A stretch of 64,000 nt of DNA from Periplaneta americana (Eukaryota > Arthropoda > Insecta > Blattodea > Blattidae). Position 1 is the first letter of the stretch. Every line of letters starts with the position of its first letter. Below, in pieces: positions 1 through 11,752 of the stretch. The DNA lies in assembly GCF_040183065.1 (NCBI RefSeq), contig NC_091132.1, positions 157,268,102 through 157,332,101 of the forward strand, in the 5' to 3' direction. The notes under the pieces were generated by a model that worked only from the letters and a program-made list of their open reading frames with translations, was not told where the DNA came from and made no database searches. The position numbers were made by a program, and so were the translations under genes.

Positions 1-19
1 TTCCTTGTGCTCCACTCAC

Positions 20-145
20 CTCTGGTTCTCGTTTGACCACAGGGAACGGATCTTCCTCAAATTTTACCTCTGATATGAGATGAGAGCTCTGGTTCACATA
101 TTCTTCTTTTATGCCAGTCATATGGTGATCCAAGAAATTGCGTTC
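20..145 (-). CDS. Zinc-finger gene C, internal acidic exon (third visible copy, partial gene)
   Basis: This is an internal coding exon of 42 codons, phase 0 at both ends. On the minus strand an acceptor ending CTGCAG precedes it and a donor GTGAGT follows GAG. It encodes ERNFLDHHMTGIKEEY, a middle segment with EVKFEEDP, and a VVKREPE end. It aligns with the exons at 1104-1241, 31404-31541, 52982-53119 and 54659-54796 but lacks four codons after EEDP. It holds three psi-K-x-E motifs (IKEE, VKFE, VKRE), the consensus for SUMO attachment. The zinc-finger exon it should splice to lies beyond the left edge. The intron sequence to its right matches the sequence upstream of 53119 in gene B, so it is the positional equivalent of that exon. 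Confidence 0.7.
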
Positions 146-470
146 CTGCAGCACAAAGACACGTCTTAAAAGAGCAATTTATTACAGGGTATTAAAAGAC
201 GACTTCTAACGTTACAAGCTGCTCTCTATATATCCGCATGTAACGACTTGACATGATGAATAGGGCCAGAATTCAGAATTCATATGCAAATGCAAATTTT
301 TCATGAAAAAACAATTTTTAGACATATTATGAACGTCTGTAATAATACGAAAACCTGATTGTGCATATTTCAGCCATTCCTGTATATAATATACTATTGT
401 GCATATACTGTAGCATATTTTCAAGATTGTGTTGGATTAAACCCAAAATTTGAGTCGTTTTCCAAAAAAA

Positions 471-471
471 C

Positions 472-514
<43 letters not shown>

Positions 515-533
515 GTAATAATAATAATAATAA
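471..533. repeat. (AAT)n microsatellite
   Basis: This is a near-perfect trinucleotide run with one interruption, in an intron of gene C. Isoleucine- and leucine-rich open frames across it are artefacts of the repeat. A (TA)n run lies 160 bases further right. Confidence 0.95.
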
Positions 534-686
534 GTGTTGGCATAGGCTTCCGCGGCTGGTGGACGTGGTGTGTGGAGAAATTCCCGGGCTTATACCGCGT
601 TGTCTTGGTGCTAGTGGCTGACATTTCGATCGCTGTGTTGTGGTCATCTTCAGAGCTGTGGAATAAGGAAATGGTGTGCGAGGTTG

Positions 687-689
<3 letters not shown>

Positions 690-734
<45 letters not shown>
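690..734. repeat. (TA)n microsatellite
   Basis: This is a pure TA run followed by a short GA run, in an intron of gene C. The rest of 146-1103 holds only intron sequence paralogous to 53120-53600. Confidence 0.95.
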
Positions 735-741
<7 letters not shown>

Positions 742-1103
742 GAGTCTCAATGGGAGAGGACTTCCAATGATAGGTCGTAGGTTCTCCTTTTGGCATATCA
801 TTGGTTCTTCGTTGTCGAAGACCTTTAATATGAATACTCCCCTATGCAGACTTCAACCATGCAACTCTGAGCACTACATCTGCCCCGTCACTAACAAAGC
901 ATATTAAGACATTTGAAGAAATCCTTCATCTACACAATAAGAAGCTAAGCAATTCAATGAAACTTCCTTCATTGTTGTAGATTTATGTTCACATCACATC
1001 ACATGATAAATCTAGAAGAGGAGAAGACAGTGTCCGTTACAATCAAAACATAAGTTAAACACTGGAAGAAGATCACACAGTGCATTCTTTGTGCTGCACT
1101 CAC

Positions 1104-1241
1104 CTCAGGTTCATGTTTCACTACAGACAACGAAATTGGCACTGGATCTTCCTCGAATCTTATGTCAGTTGTGAGATCGTGGCTTTGGTCCTCATATTCC
1201 TCTTTTATGCCAGTCACATGATGATCTAAGGAATTCCGTTC
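1104..1241 (-). CDS. Zinc-finger gene C, internal acidic exon (second copy)
   Basis: This internal exon has 46 codons and phase 0 at both ends, between a CTGCAG acceptor and a GTGAGT donor. It reads ERNSLDHHVTGIKEEYEDQ, then a DLTTDIRFEEDPVPIS segment, and ends VVKHEPE. It is the positional match of 54659-54796 in gene B, because the sequence to its right (to about 2100) aligns with 54800-55350. Two psi-K-x-E motifs remain (IKEE, VKHE). The third, VKFE in its sisters, has become IRFE. A SINE sits in the intron just upstream and is absent from the matching place in gene B. Confidence 0.75.
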
Positions 1242-1463
1242 CTGCAGTACAAAGAGACATCTTAAATGGGCAATTTATTACAGGGTGTTACAAGAAGACT
1301 TCTAACTTCACAAGTTTCTCTCTGTGTCTGTATGTCACAGCCTGATCACAACGGACAGTATGTGCCTCACATTACGATGAATAAGGCCATGAATCATATG
1401 CAAATCCATATTTTCATCCAAAAACACTTGTTATACATGTTATTGACCTCTCTGATGATAAAT

Positions 1464-1724
1464 TTTATTTTTTTATTTTATTGGGTTATTTTACGACGCT
1501 GTATCAACATCTAGGTTATTTAACGTCTGAATGAAATGTAGGTGATAATGCCGGTGAAATGAGTCCGGGGTCCAGCACCGAAAGTTACCCCGCATTTACT
1601 CGTATTGGGTTGAGGGAAAACCCCGGAAAAAACCTCAACCAGGTAACTTGCCCCTACCGAGATTGGAACCCGGGCCACCTGGTTTCGCGGCCGGACGCGC
1701 TGACCATTACTCCAAAGGTGTGGG
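1464..1724 (-). mobile_element. tRNA-derived SINE, copy 1
   Basis: This is the common SINE of the window. Read on the minus strand it starts with a tRNA-like head (CAGCGCG.. A-box region, then a slightly changed box B), followed by the core GGTTTTTTCCGGGGTTTTCC. Twelve-base target duplications CTGATGATAAAT (1452-1463) and CTGATGATGAAT (1725-1736) flank it with one mismatch. The aligned position in gene B (about 54990-55010) lacks it, so it arrived after the units duplicated. Confidence 0.88.
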
Positions 1725-2739
1725 CTGATGATGAATATGCAAAGTTAACTGTGCATAGTTGTTTAATATTTCGGACATTACTGCATATAATATACTACTT
1801 TTCACTATATATTTCGCATATCTTCAACACTTTGTTAGATTAGCAACAATATTTGCGTAGTTTAGTAAAAGAAATAATAAGACTCTGGATTATTTCTTAG
1901 GCAGCACATAATATTTTTGGTTCACTGTACTCGATGGCTAAAAATCCCTTGTGTATGAAGGGAAACTGTGGAAAAACCACGACTGCCCGCTTTTGTTCCA
2001 TTGAACTACTCTGCAAAATTCTTTTCACAAACCGCAAGTAAATGGGTACTTACGTGGCCATTCAGACGCTCGGGTAGGCGATATGGCCCAATGAGATGAT
2101 CTTGCAATCTGCAATCCCGACCTTGACATCTACAGCGAAACTACCATGATCTGGGTTAACAGACCTCAAGTTCTATAATAGGCCTATCCCAAAATGTTCA
2201 GTAGGGCATCCTCTATTTGTTGTTTAATTCCTCTATTTCTGAATCATCCAGTACATGGAGACACCCTACTTTACAACTTGGTTTGATTTTCCTATCAATT
2301 TCGATTTGGAATATTTAACTTTTGTTAATTTGCACAAAGTGTAGATTTTCGAACAATAACATTGATTTCTATACAGTTCATCTTCGTAAATTATGCTGTA
2401 TGTTCTTTTAATTTCCTAACTGTTATTATCTACGAGTTTAAGATAATCATTTCTTTCTTTTCTCATTAAATATCGCTGAATCAATCCATTTCTATAGTTG
2501 ATAAATGAAATTGTGGTGAACAAAGCTGGAGGCGAAATGTCCCGATTGGTGGTGGCTTTTTTCATTACGAGAAGGGTATCAAATTCATATCAGTGTTTTA
2601 CACCCCGATATACACTGGACGAAGACAGCAAGTAAGTACTGCAACCCTTCATAGAATTGCTCACTGAGCTACGCCATGATTTCAGCGCGAGATTTAAGAT
2701 TTTCGAAAGTTTCGAAACCCATTTCGAGTAGTCGAAAAT

Positions 2740-3130
2740 CCCTAGTCAGTACCGACAGTTGTCAATTTTTGGCTCTGAGATTATAAAGCTCAAAAAATGA
2801 ACTTATTAATCTCCAGCAGGATTCAGAACTACATGTTTTTCAAGAGAAACGAAAAAAAATTCACTTTCAGAGTTTGGGAATACGGTTCCAGCAAAATAGC
2901 TCGATAACTTGGTGTCGTGTGCATATAAAATTTTATGTATTTTTGGATCAACGTACATTTGTGAAATGACTTTCAGCAAGATAGAGTTCATCAATGGTAA
3001 ACATAGATCTCGTCTCACCAATGTGACCTTGGAAAACCTGCTGAGGATATCTGTTACAAATCAATCAGCTCGTATTGACAAAATTGTACAGGAGAGTAAC
3101 AAAGTTCGACCTTCAACTTCACAGCAGTAA
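2740..3130 (+). pseudogene. hAT transposase C-terminal relic
   Basis: The frame at 2909-3130 reads FGSTYICEMTFSKIEF, then KHRSRLTNVTLENLLRIS, and ends near KIVQESNK. This matches the C-terminal dimerisation region of hAT-type transposases and their GTF2IRD2/ZBED-like relatives, which carry F-GSTY-CE-TFS--N--K-K-R--LT---L---LR---T. Weaker coding similarity precedes it from about 2740, with stop codons. No terminal inverted repeats or target duplications were identified, so element limits are unknown. The stretch 1740-2740 has no other recognised content apart from intron paralogy up to about 2100. Confidence 0.6.
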
Positions 3131-3161
3131 TCTACATAATGGTAAGTTATCTTAAAATTAT

Positions 3162-3200
<39 letters not shown>
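3162..3200. repeat. (AAT)n microsatellite
   Basis: Short pure trinucleotide run just after the hAT relic. Confidence 0.9.
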
Positions 3201-3416
3201 TATGCCTAAAACAGTTAACTATTAATATAAAAATCAATGACAGTAATCAGTAATGAATGTGCGTATCCATAAGGCTGCGTGTCACCAAGTTTCAATATTC
3301 TGAAATTTGGTGTGGCTCTCTGACAGATACTGTTTCTCTTGTAATTTATAGTGAGTACCACTGCTCTAGATGGACACTAACTATACTTAATTACGATAAC
3401 TCCTGAGTGAACTGAT

Positions 3417-3664
3417 TTTTTTATAGTAGGTTATTTTACGACGCTTTATCAACATCTGAGATTGTTTAGCGTCTAAATCAGAAGAAGGTGATTAATGCCG
3501 GTGAAATGAGTCCAGGGTCCAGCACCGAAAGTTACCCAGCATTTACTCATATTGGTTTGAAGGAAAACCTAGGAAAAAACCTCATCCTGGTAACTTGCCC
3601 CATCGAACACGGGCCACCTGATTTCGCGGCCAGACGCGCTAACCGTTACTCCACAGGTGTGGAC
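3417..3664 (-). mobile_element. tRNA-derived SINE, copy 2
   Basis: This is a copy of the common SINE, tRNA-like head at the high-coordinate end. Perfect 12-base target duplications GAGTGAACTGAT lie at 3405-3416 and 3665-3676. The box B region is damaged, so the copy is unlikely to be transcribed by RNA polymerase III. From 3680 to 4240 I see no gene. From about 4240 to 4839 the DNA is intron sequence paralogous to 31030-31400. Confidence 0.9.
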
Positions 3665-4839
3665 GAGTGAACTGATGACTGAGCGAAATGCCGCATAAAG
3701 TGGGATTAAAACCTATTCGTGTTACAATGCCGAAACTAATGTTGAATCAACGATATGTTGTCAAATTTAATCCTATTTGAAGGTAATAAAATTTACCATG
3801 AATTTTCGAAAATACACAGCTATAAAGATATCTTTAGTGAATATTTAATAATATCAAAAATAATAAAAATACTGATAAAATTAATATCGGACTATGATCG
3901 ATATACTTATTTGACCTCAGTAGGAAAATTGTGTGACTCCTTTATTTGTTATATTTTGCCCTTATTGATACCTGATGCTGTTACGAAATTATAGTATCCT
4001 GTACGAGACATAGCCTACACAGGAGGACCTGGTTAACTGAAGTATCAATAATAATTTGTCTAACTAATTATTCACTAAGCAATAACAAAGCTTTATTTTA
4101 AAATACATGGGCACTACTTAATTATTTGTAATAAGTGCAGCAAAGTGCACGGATATGGCTAGGCATTAATAAAATTAAAATGACGTTCAAATGAATGTAA
4201 TTATACGAAAACAGAAATAGAATCACGACAGTTCACAGACTACTGGTATACCTAAATATCATACAGGCGCGATATTAAATAGATTTTAAAGCGTGTATAA
4301 ATAAATTTAACATTTCAACAACTCGGAACACATCTTCATCGATAGTTTCTATCAGTATGATTCAGAACTGAGAAATTCAGCAATAGTTATTATATTTCGA
4401 TTTGATACCCTAAATCTTTATGAAGCAATTGCGATAACATGTGCACGTAGACCTAAAACAAAATTAATCATTTGAAACTGTAAAAGACTGCACAGATTGA
4501 GAATTTTAGACAAAAATACAGAGAAAACAAAATAAAATCGAGTCCATAAGTTACAACACATTATGAACTACACTGTGAGAACGTGTAGCTTGGCAACATT
4601 AAGAGTAAGTGTAACAAGAAATTTCGTTTTCAAACTTGAAACATGAAGTAACAATTCAACAATAGATTTCTGTGCAACATGATATAACTTGCAATAGTAA
4701 ATATTGATGATACTTATTCTATCTCTATCATAGAGTGCAAGGCAGTACAAGTACTGTTGTAAAGGGGTAATGTCCTTAGAATCAAAATACAAGATAAATA
4801 TTTGAAGAACAAGCAGTGCATTCCTTGTGCTTCACTCAC

Positions 4840-4956
4840 CTCATGTTCACGTTTCAATACAGCGGACGATTTTTGCACGGGATCTTCCTCAAATTTCACC
4901 TCAGATGTGAAGGCATGTCCCTGGCCCACATATTCCTCGGAGTAATAAGACATCAT
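4840..4956 (-). CDS. Zinc-finger gene C, possible first coding exon
   Basis: On the minus strand two adjacent ATGs (4954-4956 and 4951-4953) open a frame reading MMSYYSEEYVGQGHAF, then EVKFEEDP, ending KREHE before a GTGAGT donor. It is 39 codons long and ends in phase 0. It is clearly an exon-2 relative: its 3' half aligns with the other acidic exons. It has its own start instead of the ERN..HVTGIKEEY beginning. Gene B has the same kind of exon at 55722-55835, and the sequence upstream is also similar in both (TCAGG(T/G)CACGG..GGCCGTG), which suggests a shared 5' UTR. It could also be an alternative internal exon, because a weak acceptor lies upstream of the ATG. Confidence 0.6.
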
Positions 4957-5401
4957 TTCGTATGTCTGTCTGACTTTCGTTAAATTCTTTCCTGCACTAT
5001 CTCCATTATATTATACGGTCAGGTCACGGCTGACTAAATCGTTAAGAAAGTGTCTTCCAGATGGCCGTGAAGTGTTTAGAGACGATCGCGGCAGGGTTGC
5101 CAGATTGGGCTACAAGTAGCCAATTGAGCTACCTAGAATTTGAATTGGCTTTTGATTTTGACCATTGGGCTCCTCAAAAATTGTTGTACATTTAGTACAA
5201 ATAATTAATATGAAAAACGTAAGGAAGAATATAACTAAATGGAATGTAATTAAATAATAAAATAAGAAGAGAAATACGAAAACTAAATAAAATTCACAAT
5301 ACAAAGGATATGATAATAAATCATCTGGTGATCAAGAGAACAAAAAGGGGGAAAGTAAGGAAAAAGAAATTTATACATATTTACAAAACTATCGCAGAGG
5401 A

Positions 5402-5875
5402 CTGGTTTAATGTCACCAGTGCATCTTGGACTCTATGCACCAAGGGAAATCCGGATAATACGGAGGATGAGAGCGCTACGTGGTTTTTGATCCTGTAAAA
5501 TTAAAGGGACAGAGGTCGAACCAGTAATGTAGTAAGACGCTATACTCACATGTGCATAATAAACTGGTTTTATTCATAATACAATACAGCACCTTATGTA
5601 GTTTACTTAAAAAAAAAACTTTGCTATTGTTCAGTACTGTATATACATACCACACTACTCTAATTAATAAAATAAAAACCTGTGTAACACGGAAGATCGA
5701 TAATCGATACTCTACTGTAACATGATTCTATGTAGCAATATAAAAGTTAATCATATTGCTCCCCAGCAGAATCCTGTGAAGTTAAAGTAATGCTCTTATA
5801 CATATGTTGGTTGAACATAATGATATTATTATAACCGATTTTTAGATATCACAACGTGAATTTTTATTTTTCAGA
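5402..5875. repeat. Paralogous non-coding segment, also at 40013-40482
   Basis: About 470 bases align closely by eye with 40013-40482, starting CACCAGTGCATCTTGGACT and ending near ATTATTATAACC. In both places it lies upstream of coding exons on the minus strand (gene C here, gene A there). It is therefore either a conserved part of the first intron or 5' region of the duplicated unit, or an unclassified dispersed repeat. No protein family was recognised. The small open frame through 5498 is not kept open in the second copy. Confidence 0.65.
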
Positions 5876-6239
5876 TATAATTATATTCCCAGTCGGTACC
5901 ATAGCACTTACAATGGCAGGCGATAATCTTATTTCTTTACTGCAGTTGGGAAAGCTGTGAGATTTTAATTTCCACCTGTGATTACAAGCATTAGCGCCAT
6001 CTCTTAGAGAACATTAGAGTTATGGTCCCCATACAGTTCAGAACAGCAGATCAAAACTGAAAAAGGCCACACATTATTCTGTCCGTCCTGACAGTTGTGA
6101 ACTGACAGTCTGATCGAATATTCCCAGGACTGCAGTTCGACTGTCGGTTCACACACCCGCTCGCATGCACACACACAGTCTAGCAATCAGATGTCTACGT
6201 GAAAAGTTCTAGTCCTGTTGCATTGTGAAAATGGTGCGT

Positions 6240-6434
6240 ATGATCACAAAAACCAGAATGACGATTGCATTGTTTCTAATGCTGCTGCTCTTACGTCAAA
6301 AGAAAATCGAAAACGGCTGTGGAGGAAAGAGTGTTTGTTAAATAGTGAAAATTAATCACACAAGAAGTTTCTGGAATGGCTGCAAATTACTAGCTGTGAA
6401 AATTTGAAAAAGTATTTAAGAATGGATGAATAAA
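6240..6434 (+). pseudogene. PIF/Harbinger transposase, N-terminal piece (split by a LINE)
   Basis: Translated in mixed frames, this stretch reads SNAAALTSKENRKRLWRKE and then SHKKFLEW..CENLKKYLRMDE. That resembles the N-terminus of arthropod Harbinger nucleases (R-R..W-R..L..R--G-F--L---L------F-NY-RM). The coding similarity stops where a LINE begins and resumes at 10820 with MFRKVTGN / LLEMIKPYI, so one transposase gene was interrupted. The duplication ATGAATAAA lies at 6426-6434 and 10809-10817. The stretch 5876-6240 holds nothing I recognise. Confidence 0.65.
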
Positions 6435-6491
6435 CAGCAAAGAAGTAGGACGTATTGTTGAGCAGCTCTTATACAAAACCGTTGGCGTAAA

Positions 6492-7331
6492 ATGGGAAAG
6501 AATAAATCGACGAAGACGGCGGAGAAAGGGGAAGTTGAAAAGAAGATGAAAGAGAAGGAAACAGACAATACCATTAGAAACAATGAAAATGGGATAGTAA
6601 TAAATGAACAAGAAATCAGCAACGGGCAAGTTATTTCAGAAATAAGAAGCATGTTTGAAAATTTCAAGCTATCTATACAAGGAGAAGTAGAGGAACTTAA
6701 AAAGTCAGTAAACTACATTTCGTCTAAATTCGACTCTTTTTATCAAGACCTCTCTCAAATACAAGAAGAACTGAAGGCAGCACAAAAAGAAATAAAAGAC
6801 CTCAAGTATGAAAACGACAATTTGTATTACGAAATAAAAGAAATCCAGCAATACTCAAGAAGAGACAATGTAATAATATTCGGAATTCCTGAAGCGAGAT
6901 CTGAAAAAATTTACGAAGTAGTGAACCAAATTTCTGATTCAATTGGAGCCTTAAATTTAGTCAATGATGTCAGCGTGGCCCATAGATTACCATCAGGATC
7001 ACCGGGGAAAGTCAGACCTATTGTCATCCGATTCTCCAAAAGGTGCAGCCGGGATGCCTGGCTTCAGTGCTACAAGGTGGAGTCGAAGAAGGAAGGTGAT
7101 GGTCCGGGAATCCCTCTACAACGGCTTCCAAACCATGCGGGACTAGGGAGATTCACTGCAGGAGACCATTTGACCGTGGCTACCAGAGATCTGCTGCGTA
7201 AAACCAGGGACGTCGCCAAGATGAAAGGATATAAGTTTGTATGGACCAAGGATTGTAATATCTTTGTACATGAAAATGAAAGCAGTTCTGTAAGTAAAAT
7301 AAATTCAGTCTCTGACTTAGAAAGACTGTGA
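6492..7331 (+). CDS. LINE ORF1 protein (coiled coil, RNA-binding)
   Basis: This is an intact 279-residue frame starting at ATG after a short leader. Residues 1-25 are very basic. Residues about 45-125 are heptad-like and charged, a coiled coil typical of ORF1 trimerisation. Then comes RRDNVIIFGIPE, the RRM-like start seen in ORF1 proteins of L1 and CR1-type elements, followed by VAHRLPSGSPGKVRPIVIRF. The C-terminal part holds ATRDLLRKTRDVAKMKGYKF and ends near SDLERL. The family role is to coat element RNA and act as a nucleic-acid chaperone. ORF2 follows 91 bases later. Confidence 0.85.
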   Translation: MGKNKSTKTAEKGEVEKKMKEKETDNTIRNNENGIVINEQEISNGQVISEIRSMFENFKLSIQGEVEELKKSVNYISSKFDSFYQDLSQIQEELKAAQKEIKDLKYENDNLYYEIKEIQQYSRRDNVIIFGIPEARSEKIYEVVNQISDSIGALNLVNDVSVAHRLPSGSPGKVRPIVIRFSKRCSRDAWLQCYKVESKKEGDGPGIPLQRLPNHAGLGRFTAGDHLTVATRDLLRKTRDVAKMKGYKFVWTKDCNIFVHENESSSVSKINSVSDLERL

Positions 7332-7422
7332 ATTCAGTACCCAATAATAATTACAGTTCACAAATAATTAAAAAAAACTGTCATGCTAATTGTAGTAATG
7401 CTTTGTAATATTACTTGCAATA

Positions 7423-10400
7423 ATGGAAGTAAACGGTCATTTAGAACAACTTAATTTATACTGTGACAATAATGATTTAAAAACACCTGTCTTTAACGAT
7501 ATCACCTCTTGCAACAATTACATTTGTAACTCGTTTCATGATTTCAAATTTATTCATTTAAACATACGTAGCATAAACAGAAATTTCCTGGAATTATGTG
7601 CATTATTACAAAGCTTCACTCATGATTTTGACATTATCATTTTAACGGAAACTTGGTTATGTCACGATTTTGGCTATGATATTAATGGATACAATAAATT
7701 GGTAAAAGTTAATAAATACAATAAATGCGATGGAATAGTAATATACTTTAAAAATAGCATTGATATTAGTGTAATAGAAGCTGAAATTGAGCACTGTAAT
7801 TCACTTCATTTTAAGATTAAGCTTGATAAGAGTGAAATTTTTTTCACCGCCATTTATAGATCCCTAAAAACAATAAAAATGATTTCATAGACAATTTAGA
7901 GCAGTATTTATCCAATTTAGAAGGTTGTCGCAACCATATTATTGTTGGAGACATAAACATAGACATATTAGAAAATAGTATAGATTTAATTGGCAGTAAA
8001 TATATGAATGTTTTCCATGAATATGGTTTTGTAAATTATTTAAATGCCATCACTAGGCCTTCAATAATTTCTGGCACATGCATCGACCATATATTTCTAA
8101 AAACTAAAAATAATTATAGCTTCATACCTGGCGTTCTATCTAGTGCTATTACCGATCATTATGTTGTTTTTAGTTTATTAAAAATGTCTAACAATGAATA
8201 CAATTCCAGGCCGTCTGTTACTCTCTCATTACAAAATATGCAACAAATTAATTATCCTGATTTGATTTCATATTTTCTAAAAGAAACCTGGGAATCGGTC
8301 TATAATTGTAATGATGCCAATGCCTGTTTTCAAATTTTCTACAATTTAATCATAAAGTATATAGATAAACATACTATTATAAACAGTAATCAGAAAATTT
8401 CTAATAAATCCAAGAAAATAAAACCCTGGATCACGGCCGGCATTATTAATTCTATTCGTACAAGAGACAAACTTGCTTTAAAAGTTAAAAAGAATCCAAG
8501 TAACGTACAACTAAAAAATTACTACAGAGCATATAGAAATATGTTAACTCTTATCATTCGAAAATCGAAAATTAAATATTATGAATCCAAATTTGATAGA
8601 TACAAAAATGAACCTAAAAAATTCTGGCAAGTTATAAATGAAGCTACAGATGTAAATGTACAAAATAAACAGCCAATCTAGGAGTTAAAAAACGATAAGG
8701 GTGAAATATTAAATTGCAGAAAAGAAATTGCAAACGAATTTAATAATTATTTTTCAGAGATAGGACACAAAGTTACTTCTAACATTAATAAGTCAAATTT
8801 TAACTCTTCTCTACAAAATGAGACACAAGATGAACATTTAGCTTTCTCCATGTTTCTTTTCCCTGTAACTGAAGATGAAATTATTATTTTGGTTAAGAAG
8901 TTAAAAAATAATGTTGCTCCTGGTATAGATGGAATTAAGAATAATACTTTCAAAATTATTATCAAATATATATTAAAACCCATGGTTCATATTTTTAACT
9001 TATGTTTTGTGCAAGGTATATTCCCAGATGTTTTGAAATGTGCCATAGTAATTCCAATATACAAATCTGGAGATAAAAATAATTTAAATAACTATAGACC
9101 TATATCTTTACTTCCAACATTTTCCAAATTGCTTGAAAAATGTTTAAATAATAGATTAATAAATTATTTAGAAGAACATAAAATCCTCTCTAAAAATCAG
9201 TTTGGTTTCCGCAATAATATTTCTACTGATGATGCTCTTATTAATGTTACTGGAAAAATTATCAATGAACTAGATATCGGAAACAAATGTTTGGGTATTT
9301 TCTTGGATCTACGGAAAGCTTTTGACACTATCAATCATAATTTACTTTTGGACAAACTACATACTATTGGAGTTAGAGGTATAGTTTTAAAATTATTCCA
9401 ATCATATTTTAGTAACAGAAGGCAAATGACCAAAATTGAAGATCAATTTAGAGAATACAAATATATTGATATAGGTGTACCGCAAGGAACAATTTTGGGA
9501 CCTATTTTATTTCTAATATATGTTAATGATCTGCTAAATATAAATTTAGAAAAATTTAATGGATCTATATATTCATATGCGGATGATACAGTAGTTATTT
9601 TCAGTGGTTTTTCTTGGCAGGAAGCATATAGAAATGCTAATATAGGTGCTAACATTGTTAAAAAATGGCTTAATTCCAACTTCCTTTCTCTAAATATATC
9701 TAAATCAACTTTAGTTCCTTTTTCGTTGACAGCTGCCAATGTTCAAAATTTAAAATTTAGCGATAAATATAGACTAATAATACACAGTGAAAATTGTTTA
9801 GATCCCAAAAGTTGTAAATGTCCACCTTTGAAAGAAACCACGTATGTCAAATATCTGGGTATCATTATTGATCCGAATTTAAAATGGCCTCATCACATTA
9901 CTTATCTTTGTAAGAGACTTCGTAAAACAATTTATAAATTCGTTAATCTTCGATGCTACTTACCTATTAGAGTTCTACGAAATGTTTATTTGGCCATTAT
10001 TCAGTCTATCATTCAATATGGTATAATTGTTTGGGGTGGAAGTACAAAATTAATCTTAGTCCGTTAAATTTACTACAAAAACGAATAATTAAAATTTGTT
10101 TGAAGAAACGTTTCGATTATCCAACTAAATTAATTTATTCTGAATTTAATGTATTTAATATTGAACAAATTTATAAGTATACGCTGTTAAAATTTTATCA
10201 TAAAAATCGTAATAAGTTTGTATTACAGACACACAATTATGACACAAGACGAAATATTAATTCAACATTAGTAGAACCTAAATGTCTCACATCTGCTGGT
10301 CTAAAGCATAGCATAAATTTTGGCCCTCGGTTGTACAATGCTTTAACTAAATTACACCCAGAACTTCTAACATGTAACCCACTAACATATAACAAGAAAA

Positions 10401-10429
10401 TTAGAAACGTGTTAATATCTTCAATTTGA
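7423..10429 (+). pseudogene. LINE ORF2: apurinic-type endonuclease and reverse transcriptase, broken
   Basis: ORF2 starts MEVNGHLEQLN. The endonuclease shows LNIRSINRNF, TETWL and GDINID (usually GDFN); DHIF and ITDHY follow. The reverse transcriptase shows NYRPISLLP, GIFLDLRKAFDTINH, GVPQGTILGPILF and the catalytic YADD (about 9577), then KYLGIIID. The C-terminal region includes YDTRRN. The frame is broken three times: a frameshift near 7870, a stop at 8679-8681 and a frameshift near 10045. It would have nicked target DNA and copied element RNA by target-primed reverse transcription. Clade placement (CR1 or Jockey group) is by eye. Confidence 0.88.
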
Positions 10430-10808
10430 TTAAATAAATTTATAGCCTATATGTATGAATTAATCAACCTATATTATATTTGTATTCTATAATTTTGAAA
10501 TATATATTAGTCCTACTTTTCACGTGCGATATTATTCTTCTCTAGTGTTAATATTATATTATATAATTCCATTGCCGCTGTAATTATATTTTAGTTCCTA
10601 TTTTATTTTACTTATTTATTTATATTATTATTTTTTATTTTAATATTATATCTGAACTGCGACCGAGCACGAGCGCTGCTCATTCGGTCTCAAATTTTGT
10701 TAATATTAGTGTATCTTCTTTTTATATTGCTTGTATTATTTTATTTGTATTTCTCTTTGTTTTGTAATTATATTTCTTTATTCTGTATATTTGAATTTAA
10801 ATAAATAA

Positions 10809-11030
10809 ATGAATAAATAAAAAATGTTTCGGAAAGTTACTGGAAATGATCAAACCTTATATTCAGAGAAAAAATACAATAATAAGAAATGCAAACAATG
10901 TGCGTTAAGGATTCGTAGTGACGTTAAGATATTTAAGAAGTGAACGATCATTTGAATTTTTTAAATTTTCTGCAGTTATCTCCCCACAAGCATTTGGAAA
11001 AATCATTCCAGAAACATGTCATTTTATATA
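10809..11030 (+). pseudogene. PIF/Harbinger transposase, piece after the LINE
   Basis: After the LINE, coding similarity continues as (L)LEMIKPYIQRKNTII, VTLRYLRSERSFEFFKFS and AVISPQAFGKIIPETCHF. Harbinger nucleases read LL..I.P.I....T..R..I....RL..TLRFLA.G.SF..L...F.IS...IG.I.PE.C..I at this place. The similarity ends at about 11030, where another repeat starts (ATACAGAGTGTC). The catalytic DDE portion is not seen. Confidence 0.7.
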
Positions 11031-11752
11031 CAGAGTGTCTCCAACTTTTAGGGTTAAAATTTTACGGATGGTAGAGGCCTCTAAACTGTGTATTTTGACA
11101 TAATGAAGCAGTGATCGGAAATGCACATTTCAGGAGCTATATGGTCTGGAACAAGTAATAAGTGTGAGGAACATTTTTTTCAAGCTGCTTTAATGTTTAA
11201 CACACATACTCTACTAACGTGAACTAGAATCAATGAATTACGACGATATAAGTAATTTAGTTCACCAATATTGACATACTTTACATCTCATAGCAGCTGT
11301 TCAAAGTGATGATCACCGGCCTTGATATAACCAGAACAATCCATGAAATTTCGCTCCACTCTCTTAAATATCCCTGCTGGTGTTGTACAATGAGGCAGAC
11401 AGGTAAGAATCTGTTGTCCAGGTGATCATGGATATGAAGTGGGCAATGTTACAACCACATTCTCTTGCAAAACAAGATATTTAAGGTTTCATTTCCAAAA
11501 CAACACACACATCATAACAACAACTTAGAGCTCAGAGCAGCTGTTGAAAGTGGCGACCACCTGTCACAACAGTGCATTAAATTTTGTAAGCAATAACAAA
11601 TCAGGATTTTCTATTATGGATTGGGAACATTTAAATGTTTGTAAAAAAAAACTTGTAAATTTTAAATCCTCCATAAGGACTTTGTACTGATCTGTCAGAA
11701 ACGAAATGATGTTGATTCAATCTATTTTATCATTAAATAAACCCTGTACATA
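11031..11752 (-). mobile_element. Tc1/mariner-like element relic
   Basis: The ends TACAGAGTGTC (11031) and, inverted, TACAGGGTTTA (11752) make weak terminal inverted repeats. On the minus strand, near 11385-11286, a frame reads TPAGIFKRVERNFMDC and then HFEQLL before a stop. That is the usual tail of IS630/Tc1/mariner-type transposases in insects (G.F.RV...M..R...CI...G.HFEHLL). The rest is too decayed to read. A (CATA)n tract abuts the right end. Confidence 0.45.

Larger units (their letters stand above)
6435..10808 (+). mobile_element. Non-LTR retrotransposon (CR1/Jockey group), near full length
   Basis: This 4.37 kb LINE has a 57-base leader, ORF1, a 90-base gap, an endonuclease plus reverse transcriptase ORF2, a roughly 370-base AT-rich 3' UTR and an AAATAAATAAATG-type tail. 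Nine-base duplications ATGAATAAA flank it (6426-6434, 10809-10817), the second merging with the tail. It is inserted inside a Harbinger transposase gene. The intact ORF1 against an ORF2 with only three or so lesions suggests a fairly recent insertion. Confidence 0.85.

Noticed and set aside
359-907. 182-residue open frame
   Set aside because: It runs through (AAT)n and (TA)n microsatellites; the polyisoleucine and IYIY text is a repeat artefact.
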